Shown here: positions 33,932 through 41,496 of the stretch, piece after piece
Layout of the letters: each line of letters opens with the position of its first letter
Numbering within the stretch: the first letter of the stretch is position 1
NCBI GenBank assembly: GCA_025201805.1
Contig: MU619334.1
Location: 1-41,496 of the forward strand
From: Parasitella parasitica
Taxonomy: Eukaryota > Mucoromycota > Mucoromycetes > Mucorales > Mucoraceae
Reading direction: 5' to 3'
Length of the DNA stretch: 41,496 nucleotides
Position numbers and translations under genes: made by a program
The notes under the pieces: model-generated
What the model was told of the DNA's origin: nothing
Seen by the model: only the letters and a program-made list of their open reading frames with translations
Database searches by the model: none

Positions 33932-35629
33932 ATGAAATTCGCTGATCAACTTCAAAAAGGTATCTTTGCTCCTTGGCGTCTGTCGTACATGAATTATGAC
34001 GTCTTGAAGACTGAGCTCAAGGCAAGACAGCTTGATCACGGCTGGACTGATCAGGATGAAAAGGATTTTATTCACTTATTGGAAAACGAACTGGAAAAGG
34101 TGTATGATTTCATCACTGCAAAGCTAGGCGAAGTGGAGGCAAGAATCAGCTACTGCGAAAGAACGTTGCAGACATTTATGAACAACCCCTCGTGGTCGTC
34201 TGAGCAAAACTGGAATATCATGGACGATGCCCTCACTGAGGTCCTGTTTGACGTTAATGATCTTGCCAAATTCACCCGTCTGAACTACATTGGGTTCCAA
34301 AAGATCCTCAAAAAGCACGATAAATGGACTGGTCTCCACCTCCAACAAAGCTTTATCCCTCAATTGCGTGCCAAACCTCTTGATAAGCAGCGTTTTGATG
34401 TTGCCATTGTCTACATCTCTGCTCTGCATGATCTCTGCCGTCTCCAAGGAAAGCCCCGTACCGGCAATGCTGCTGCAGGAGGTGACCAGAATGCCTTTGA
34501 ACGCGCCACTGCTAAATACTGGATCCATCCCGATAATGTCACAGAAGTCAAGTCTATCATCATGCTGCATTTACCCGTCTTGATCTTTAACAAGGACAAG
34601 AAGTTTGAAGTCTCTGACTCTGCCATCTCTAGCATCTATTATGACAATGAGGATTTTGATCTCTATACCGGGCGTCTTCAGCGCGATGAGGGTGCTGAGG
34701 CTATTCGTTTCCGTTGGTATGGGCCCATGGAGTCAAAGAATGTCTTTATCGAGCGTAAAACCCATCATGCTTCATGGCTGGATGGCGCCTCTGTCAAAGA
34801 TCGCTTCAGACTGGATGTGGATGATGTAGAAAAGTATGTCGACTATGAATTGACTCCTGACGAGATTACAGAGCGTCTGCGTGCCAAGAATGTGGATGAA
34901 AAAATCTGCAAGGATACTGAATTCATTGCTACTGGTGTTCAAACGTCTCTCAAGGAAAAGAGCCTCAGCCCTGTTCTCCGTGCTTTTTACAACCGTACCG
35001 CCTTCCAGCTTCCTGGCGATCAACGTGTTAGAGTAAGTCTGGACACTGATTTGTCCTTTATTCGTGAGGACAATATGGACGACAAGGTGCGCAGAGCCAA
35101 GAGTGAATGGCGTCGTCCCGACGTCGCCATTGACTATCCGTTCCCTCAGCTGGATGAAACTGAGATTTGCCGCTTCCCATATGCCGTCTTAGAGACCAAG
35201 TTACAGACCCATTTAGGCCAAGAGCCTCCAGAATGGCTGACAAAGTTGGTTGATTCTCACCTGGTTCATGAAGTCCCTCGTTTCTCAAAGTACCTTCATG
35301 GCGCTTGCTACTTTTTCCGTGATCGCATGCCTTTGCTACCTTGGTGGTTGCCTGAAATGGACATTGACATCCGCAAGCCTCGTGCTACCAACTTTGGTCT
35401 AACTCGCTCCAAGTCATTCAAACCTCTTATTGATGGTCAATACCGCCGTGCCATGGAAGCCGAAGAACGCCGTCTCAATGATGTTGCCAAAACTGAATCT
35501 GTTCCTGGCGTCAAAGTGAATAGCCTTGTTGATGACAACAAGCAGACCAACAGAACCACCAAACCCACACCAAACACTGATCTTAAGCGTCGCACACCAG
35601 CATCAACAACAGCATCACAAGCCAAATAA
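33932..35629 (+). CDS. VTC4: SPX-VTC4-like polyphosphate polymerase without membrane anchor
   Basis: An intronless gene of 565 residues. It starts MKFADQLQKGIFAPW, the canonical SPX opening, and keeps the SPX basic helix NYIGFQKILKKHDKW that binds inositol pyrophosphates in this family. The VTC catalytic tunnel domain is intact by eye: IRFRWYG (Arg259, Arg261), ERKTH (Lys276), LETK (Glu421, Lys423) and RFSKYLHG (Lys453). After VPRFSKYLHG and PLLPWWLPEMDIDIR the protein ends in a polar Thr/Asn/Lys-rich tail and stops. There is no DUF202 segment, unlike yeast Vtc4 (721 residues), so as read it would be soluble or held in the complex by partners. It lies directly behind the anchored but degenerate paralogue, in the same orientation, a likely tandem duplication. 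Confidence 0.92.
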   Translation: MKFADQLQKGIFAPWRLSYMNYDVLKTELKARQLDHGWTDQDEKDFIHLLENELEKVYDFITAKLGEVEARISYCERTLQTFMNNPSWSSEQNWNIMDDALTEVLFDVNDLAKFTRLNYIGFQKILKKHDKWTGLHLQQSFIPQLRAKPLDKQRFDVAIVYISALHDLCRLQGKPRTGNAAAGGDQNAFERATAKYWIHPDNVTEVKSIIMLHLPVLIFNKDKKFEVSDSAISSIYYDNEDFDLYTGRLQRDEGAEAIRFRWYGPMESKNVFIERKTHHASWLDGASVKDRFRLDVDDVEKYVDYELTPDEITERLRAKNVDEKICKDTEFIATGVQTSLKEKSLSPVLRAFYNRTAFQLPGDQRVRVSLDTDLSFIREDNMDDKVRRAKSEWRRPDVAIDYPFPQLDETEICRFPYAVLETKLQTHLGQEPPEWLTKLVDSHLVHEVPRFSKYLHGACYFFRDRMPLLPWWLPEMDIDIRKPRATNFGLTRSKSFKPLIDGQYRRAMEAEERRLNDVAKTESVPGVKVNSLVDDNKQTNRTTKPTPNTDLKRRTPASTTASQAK

Positions 35630-36283
35630 ATTCTTAGATTCATGATAGAAACATAAAATTATTTTCTCAACGACAACTTGCTCCCAACAAATTATCAACT
35701 ATATATACATTGACCTCCTTTTTCTCTTTAAACACATACAGCTAATCTTTTTATATCTTTGAAATGTATATATACGCCTTGAATATTTTATTATTTTACG
35801 TTTTTAACAACCAACAAAAAAAAAAAGAATATATTTATATTTATATATACATTTATATGCATTAAAATTATACATCTCATTTCAAAGAGAAAGAAAAAGG
35901 GGATTACCTACTCTCAAAAATAGTCTGTGAAGCCTCTTTATGTCATTTACCAACCACATGATGAAATGATTCTTCCAGCCTGCCTTTGTAATTCTATACA
36001 TGTTATCATGATCCTTGATCATATCCTCCTGTATTTTTGTGTGCAACGTGTATTCAGAGCGGAACAAGCATAACATAAACGGATAAAGCTTCACATCGAT
36101 GTAAAAACTCTGTTGACCAAATGAACTCATTGTTCTTTCTTGGCCTGTGTTTTTCAGAATTGCATAGGCACTCTTAGGCTTGATGTGCTTTTTCCTGTAC
36201 AGCGTTTCCAAAGCAAATGCCCGTCTTGATTGTTTTCCAAGTCTTTATTAATTTTTTTTTATTTAAAATGGAATGTGGGGCTA
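35630..36283. other. Convergent intergenic region with an unassigned open stretch
   Basis: AT-rich 3' flanks of the second VTC gene and the aldo-keto reductase. On the minus strand an open stretch from about 36240 to 35882 encodes protein-like text (for example KAGWKNHFIMWLVNDIKRLH) but has no good ATG at its start; the first internal ATG would give 82 residues. It ends near a possible donor (GTAATC). It may be an exon of an unrecognised gene, a gene relic or chance. Confidence 0.4.
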
Positions 36284-37362
36284 CTAAGCAAAGAGAGGTA
36301 GATCAAAGCCATAAGTATTTTCGAAAAAATCATTGAAGCGAGCATTTGCTTCCAATTTAGCAATCTTTTGTAAATCCTCGTCATCCAATTTGATGCTGTG
36401 AATATCGAGATTTGACTTCATACGCTCAACCTTGATAGTCTTGGGAATGACAATCACATTATGATGAACAGCCCAAGCCAATAGCACTTGTCCCACATCA
36501 AGCTTGTGTTTTTCAGCAATACTAACAATAACTGGATGTTTCATCAAGTTTTCTAGGTGCTCTGTTCCAGGAGGGAATTTCTCAAAGACAGCATTACCAA
36601 AAGATGCGTAAGCAATAACCTGGATGCCCTGTGATTGAGCCCAATTCACCAAACGTCTTTGCTGCAGGTAAGGATGATGCTCAATCTCGAGAACGCTAGG
36701 TGGGATACGAGCATAACTCAGAAGATCAAGCGTAGACTGAACATTGAAGTTAGAAATTCCAATGTTATGAATGAGGCCAGCATCAACCAAGTCTTCTAAT
36801 TCGCGCCATGTTTCTTGCAAAGGAGCCTTAACAATGTTCAACTCTTTTTTAGAATTTAAAAAGTTGAGGCCCTCCTTAGGATCAACAAATTCGGTAGCCA
36901 GAGGAACTAAATACATAAATAAATGTCAATGACAACCCGCTTCCCCTTGTTTCTTTTCAACTTGCAGTGTATAAGATAAAGGTCGATATAATCAAGGCCA
37001 TAATTATCGAGCGTTTGTTGGAATATGGGCTTCACATGATCCTTTTCATGGAAAGAATTCCAAAGCTTTCCGACGACTACATTTATTGTATTAGAGCGAC
37101 ATGCCAACACTTGCTGTATTCCATACTTACTGAAAAGCTCCTCACGCTTAACAATGCCATCAGCTATAGCCTTTCTTACCGCCTTACCTACCTCAGGCTC
37201 GTTGGAGTAAAGGAGAGCACCATCAATCAAGCGGTTACCAGTCTTGATGGCATTGTAGACCACATCTTCGGTTTCATGGGCAGGAATCCTTGCAGTGCCA
37301 AAGCCAACAAGAGGCATTTTATCGCCTGAAGGGTGCAGAGTAACGTATTTGCTGTTGGACAT
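36284..37362 (-). CDS. Aldo-keto reductase
   Basis: Three exons (37362-37131, 37076-36966, 36906-36284) give 321 residues, the usual AKR length. The start MSNSKYVTLHPSG and MPLVGFGTARIP match the first barrel strand. The catalytic tetrad is present: Asp47 and Tyr52 in LIDGALLYSNE, Lys81 in VGKLWNS, His114 in DLYLIHF. The cofactor-binding end has IPKTIKVERMKSN, the NADPH-type phosphate-binding loop. These enzymes reduce aldehydes or ketones, including sugars such as xylose; the exact substrate cannot be read from sequence. Intron 2 (36965-36907) starts with GCAAGT instead of GT; only this GC donor keeps the frame and restores YLIHFPLATEFVD. A conserved-looking reading through ATG 37362 fixes the start. 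Confidence 0.93.
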
Positions 37363-37836
37363 GTTTGTATTTTTCACTAAATTGTGTAGAAGACATATTT
37401 CTCAGATGAAATAGCCCATGTTTTAAACTTTTTCAACAAATTCATGCGTGCAAGTCGCAAGTCCCATGGGTTAGTTATAATTGCTTTAATTTGTCATCAT
37501 TATACTCTGTAATTATTCAGCACACTTTTCCAAAGTGACGCTTTATAATCTTCAGCATCCTTGCGAAACCTTATGATGGTGTAAAGGCATGTTTTATTTG
37601 TTGGACGTTTGAAACCGGGCTTGTTACTGGCACGTTGGATGCACTAAGTCCATTAGTGAGTGTCTTTTGTGTACAAACTGGGTACATTTTTTGTTTGTAC
37701 CAACACCTCATCACCCTAACTTTGCCAGTTCGTCATTCTCACAATCAGTAGTCTAAATAAACATAACGTATATCAAAACATTCAACACAAATAAATGCAA
37801 TTAGTTCAACTTTTTTTTATATATTGTGTGTAAGAG
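37363..37836. other. Intergenic between AKR start and NOT3 3' end
   Basis: This 474-bp stretch contains the AKR promoter and the 3' flank of the Not3/5 gene. No ORF, RNA gene or repeat stood out. Confidence 0.5.
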
Positions 37837-40068
37837 CTATGCGTCTTCCAAATAACGATATTCAAATCTAAATTCAGTCTTTTTTCGTTGACACCAAGCA
37901 CCTTCATAATCGAAATAAATATATGTGCCTTGTTCATAATCATCAGTGATTGTTTTAGGCTCTTCGTGTCGTTGGAACCACGTTAAATATTTCTTGTGAA
38001 AACGCCATGATTGTTTTTTCAACTCTCTGGCGGCTAAATATTGCTGATAGGTGCCTTGTTGATAGTAAAAAATAAAAAATAATGCGTCCATATCAAACTT
38101 CTCGAAAAGACTTGGATTATCAAAAATGGCGAGTGGTTGTTGAGGATAGTAGGCTGGTGTTAGTTGAGGCGTCTGTGCTTGATAAACTTTGGGTCTGTAT
38201 GTGCAAAACAACATCGAAATCAGCAAGTGCTCAAAGTTAAGCTTACGTAAAAAAAATTACTTACCTTTCAGAGTCTATCAGGTCAGGGACATATTGTAAA
38301 CTAGCATCCAGCATGCGGTTCGTGTACTGTGTGTTGTCTTGATGTGCTGCTGCTGCTTTGGCCTTGATAGCTTCAAACGAGGCAGCAAGATCAGCCAAAG
38401 AAGATGGAAGACGCGAATCTACTTCATCTCCTGGTTGTTGAGTCAAAGAGGCATCCAATGGCAGCTATGAAAAGACAATAAATAGTCTGCAGTAATGGTA
38501 TATAACATGTAATGAATCTTTACTGTTTTCGCAACGCCATTTGTCAAGCCATAAACCTGCGCACCAGGCGCAGACGATGACATGAGCTTCGATTTCTCTT
38601 CGAAGGTGGGAGTCAATACTGATTTGTTTTCTAATGTAGGTGTAGTGTTAGATTTAATTTGATCGGCAATCTTAATAGGTTCGGCCCACGCAGACGGCAC
38701 AACACCTTTTGGCGATTGCACTACGAATAATCAGTATTGTAGAAAGTACATAAAGGTTAAATTTACCTTTCTCTTTGGAAGGTGTTGGGCTGCCTTCTGA
38801 TGGCCCTTGAGCATATTTCAAATTACTTGAGGTGCTTTCTGGCGATTTGGTCGGCGGAACACTTGCAGGTACATTTGGGCTGCTTGTAATCGTTGATTTC
38901 GCTATGAATTAGAAAGATTAAGATCTGGGATACAACAAAGCATCAATTTGCATTTACAGCTAATTGGGCTACTCGATGGCACAGTCTTTCGAGTAGATGA
39001 GGCTAACGAAGAAGTTTCGTCATCATTGTCTTTTTCTTTCAATTTCTTACTTGGTGTCTTCTCTTCCACATCTATTAATTGCTGTTAATAAATCTTTTAA
39101 ATGTACAGTCAGGAATATTGCACCTTCTGATGCAAAGTGTTCTTCAGTGCCTATATTATACATCTCTTCTTCCTCCTCAAGATTCAAATCGTCATAAACA
39201 AGCTCATCTTCTTCAAAATCAGGTTCCTAAACGCAATGTCAAAATCAAATATAAACAATGCGTGTATAACAGATGATGAGAAAGTACCTGGTTACACTCG
39301 AGGTAGTACTGCACATCGTCTTGAATTGCAAGAACCTAATCAAAGAAGAGATTAACTACAGATTCTCGGTACCAAAAAAAAAAAAAAAAAAAAGTTGACA
39401 CACTACTTTTTCTGTAGAAAGTTGGTCATTTTCGAGTAGTCTTAAAATCAATTCTAATCGATTGATGTGCCATCGATCACGCTCAATGTAATGTTCCAAT
39501 TCGGATGTGCGCTCAAGTTTAGAGGAGTCTTTTTTACCCTTTCTCGAAGTGCCTTGAAGCGTCTCTACTTCAGCTTCTGCCATTTCAATTTGTCGAGATA
39601 ATTCATCAACAGTTGTCGAGATCCAGTCGCACGCGTCGGCTTTTTCCTTTTCTTTAGGATCCATTTTTTCTCGCTGTAGTAATCCTTCTTTTGAGAAGGC
39701 TTTTGTCTTCATCTCACGTTCAATATTTTTGAATCTTTCCATTTCTGATTCTATCAGTTTTCGATTTTCCATCAGCGCTGACTTGTCTTTAATGTCATTA
39801 GATGATAACCATGTCTTGATCTGATCACGCAAACGTTGCAATTTCTTTATTTCTTTTTTCAAATCTTGCTCGTACTTTTCTTTTTGGTTTGAATTTGTTG
39901 TTGACTGTATCTTGTCGAAAATGCTATCAAATGTTTCCACACCTTCACTCACTTTCTTTAAGACCCGGTCGATCTCGGCTGTTGGCAAGTGTTAAAAGAT
40001 CTCTCGAGCCAAACATTAAAAAAAAATTTTACATGAATGTTTTTACCTTGCAATTTCTTCATAGACAT
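37837..40068 (-). CDS. NOT3: CCR4-NOT complex subunit Not3/Not5
   Basis: Nine exons give 583 residues in one frame: 40068-40047, 39978-39404, 39335-39288, 39226-39124, 39071-38958, 38901-38767, 38720-38524, 38464-38265 and 38194-37837. The start [20 protein letters not shown] and the long charged helix through [18 protein letters not shown] are the Not3 N-terminal coiled coil (about 1-225). [19 protein letters not shown] follows, as in family members. A Ser/Pro-rich linker leads to the C-terminal NOT box with [28 protein letters not shown] and a final [11 protein letters not shown]4-NOT shortens poly(A) tails; Not3/5 couples it to ribosomes and scaffolds with Not1/Not2. The intron after exon 2 carries a poly-T tract. 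Length is typical of fungal Not5. Confidence 0.95.
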
Positions 40069-40480
40069 TTTCTGCCCGATTATTGTTTTCAAGTATGAGT
40101 TATTTTAAGTTAAAATGCAAGAATATATTGTAAACTCTTTACTTCTCTTTCTAAATTTATGATTAGAAAGTTATTTTCCGTTTTAAACAAACAAAAGACA
40201 TCTCTTTCGGCACAACTTTGAAGGTTTTGTTAGGCCACGTTGCAGTGACTGGTTTGCCTGTAGGGTATTGGTGTTTGTACGATACCGAATGTGAAGGGGT
40301 TCATCAATCGATCATCGCAAATTGTCAATTAGAATCGATACTGCCACACTATGAGCGTACCAATGATACTAAGAAAATAGTCATCATATATTTTACGTAG
40401 TTTACTGTTATCTGACAGAAAATAAAGCTGCTAGACGTAGTGTATTGTATTGTAAGATCTTGCGCATTGGTGTTAAAAAA

Positions 40481-40560
40481 GCTAGTTGTCGATCATTGTG
40501 CAATTTGGTTGTCATGGAAATAGCTAGTCGAGCATCGTATAATTTGGTTGCCACGGTAAC
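40481..40560 (+). repeat. Imperfect tandem repeat of about 40 bp
   Basis: Two units at 40481-40522 and 40523-40560 both begin GCTAGT and share a TCGA-CAT core followed by AATTTGGTTG(T/C)CA(T/C)GG. They differ by several substitutions and a small indel, so this is an old duplication. Confidence 0.7.
40547..40560 (+). promoter_or_regulatory. RFX X-box-like site
   Basis: GTTGCCACGGTAAC fits the imperfect palindrome GTTRCC-NN-GGYAAC bound by RFX-family winged-helix factors (Crt1/Rfx1 in yeast). A weaker copy, GTTGTCATGGAAAT, lies at 40508-40521 in the preceding repeat unit. The match is to the consensus only; the target gene is unclear, possibly one starting near 40800 or the divergent Not3 gene. 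Confidence 0.45.
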
Positions 40561-41496
40561 CAGGCACTGAATTTTTGACAGATGCCAATCACTCTAGCGA
40601 GAAATTTGAATATATTTTTGCTACTAAAGTGTCCAACGGCTTGTTGTATTTAAGTCAACAATCAGCTTATAATCACAATCCGTATAAAGCGTGTTGATTA
40701 AGGACTCGGCTTCTTAACCAATCTATCAAGCTATAACTGTCAAAAATCACCACTCAAAAAGATACCATATAAATTCAACTCACTTTTTTCACTTCGAAGA
40801 TGATCACGTCCACTACTAAAACCATGCAACAAGTAATCGAACATATAATAAATAAAGAAGTATAAATATTTGAACATATTCGAACCAGATTAGAGTCCCT
40901 TATCATGTATTCTTATACCAATAAATTGTACCAGGTCTCAAATACTTGTAAGGTCTCTTTATTACTATAGGAATACAACACAACTACAATGCTTACAGAC
41001 TTGTCGCCATAAAATAAATTTTGCAACGCGTTATACTATCTATGTATCAATCTTTGTTTACCTGTTCATTGTCATTTACCGATTTCCTATGTGTCATCAT
41101 CCTTGAGAATAGATCAAAATACAACATCAATCAAATCATTTGGATAGACATTGCCATCATTTATAATTTTCTGTTATACAGCTGTTTCGAGTAACAGTTT
41201 GCGCCAAATTGTCGCTGATTACTTTTGATCTACTGACAATGTTTATATCAAAACGGGAAGCATTTTCCCATAACTTATTTTTTTAATGCAATATCGATGT
41301 AATACTAGATAGAGATTCTTGAAACAATCAATAAGATCTTCAGTATACCTAACAACTTGTCAAGAAAGCATAATTTGCATTAAATGAAACACCCCTAATA
41401 GCTTCTTGGCGTGTTAAGTCCGGAGCACATAATGAGATCACATTCTCAAATCAATCATTAACCTACAATACGATCAATGATCTCATTGAAGTAAAA

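Larger units (their letters stand above)
40069..41496. other. Intergenic, end of window
   Basis: 1.4 kb without a supported gene. It contains the Not3 upstream region, an imperfect tandem repeat with X-box-like sites (40481-40560), and a possible small first exon at 40800-40865 starting MITSTTKTMQQ before a GTAATC donor, preceded by CATATAAATTC and a pyrimidine-rich stretch. The rest to the end is AT-rich with no coding signal. Confidence 0.5.

Overview
This window is nuclear DNA from a fungus, most likely an early-diverging one of the Mucoromycota (Mucorales-like). It is AT-rich, with short (about 50-80 nt) GT-AG introns and genes packed on both strands. It carries fungal-type translation elongation factor 3 and VTC polyphosphate-synthase proteins. 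The assignment is inferred from gene content and style; no marker was searched. The assembly is draft: there is a 10-N gap at 23811-23820 beside a long homopolymer.

Layout. 1-1500: gene-poor, with a possible decayed LINE fragment. 1502-7176: mitoribosomal mL45/Mba1-like (-), PAXBP1/GCFC-like spliceosomal protein (+), RNase P/MRP subunit Pop7/Rpp20 (-), ribosomal protein uS3 (-). 7638-7820: small coiled-coil ORF (+). 7821-10261: intergenic, with decayed gag-like and other coding debris. 10262-17706: ribosomal protein eS1 (+), GPI inositol-deacylase Bst1/PGAP1 (-), eEF3 (-). 17707-22541: 4.8 kb AT-rich gene desert with a diverged repeat pair and a short-motif cluster. 22542-30910: a divergent pair, a BRCT-containing family-X DNA polymerase of mu/TdT type (-) and a 1599-residue chromatin-reader/DNA methyltransferase fusion (+). 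31075-35629: two tandem SPX-VTC genes. 36284-40068: aldo-keto reductase (-) and CCR4-NOT subunit Not3/5 (-). 40069-41496: intergenic, with a tandem repeat carrying RFX X-box-like sites.

Most interesting locus. I spliced 19 exons from 25060 to 30910 into one uninterrupted frame of 1599 codons. In order it encodes a small Cys4 element, three Tudor/chromo-barrel-like repeats, a ZZ finger, an extended PHD finger, a second ZZ finger, a GATA-type finger, an amino-methyltransferase domain (FLGRG and SHPPY motifs) of a kind familiar from bacteria and phages, and a C-terminal half that looks like a degenerate methyltransferase. This is a candidate eukaryotic DNA N6A or N4C methyltransferase that reads chromatin, distinct from the MT-A70 family. 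It is head to head with a DNA end-joining polymerase.

Other notable points. uS3 needs a 3-nt microexon to encode its invariant KRKFVADG segment. eS1 starts with coding exons of 4 and 16 nt. The aldo-keto reductase has a GC-AG intron. The two VTC genes look complementary: one keeps the membrane anchor but lost catalytic residues, the other keeps catalytic residues but has no membrane segment. Gene functions run from ribosome and RNA processing through DNA repair/epigenetics to phosphate storage; there is no operon-like logic beyond divergent promoters and the VTC tandem pair.
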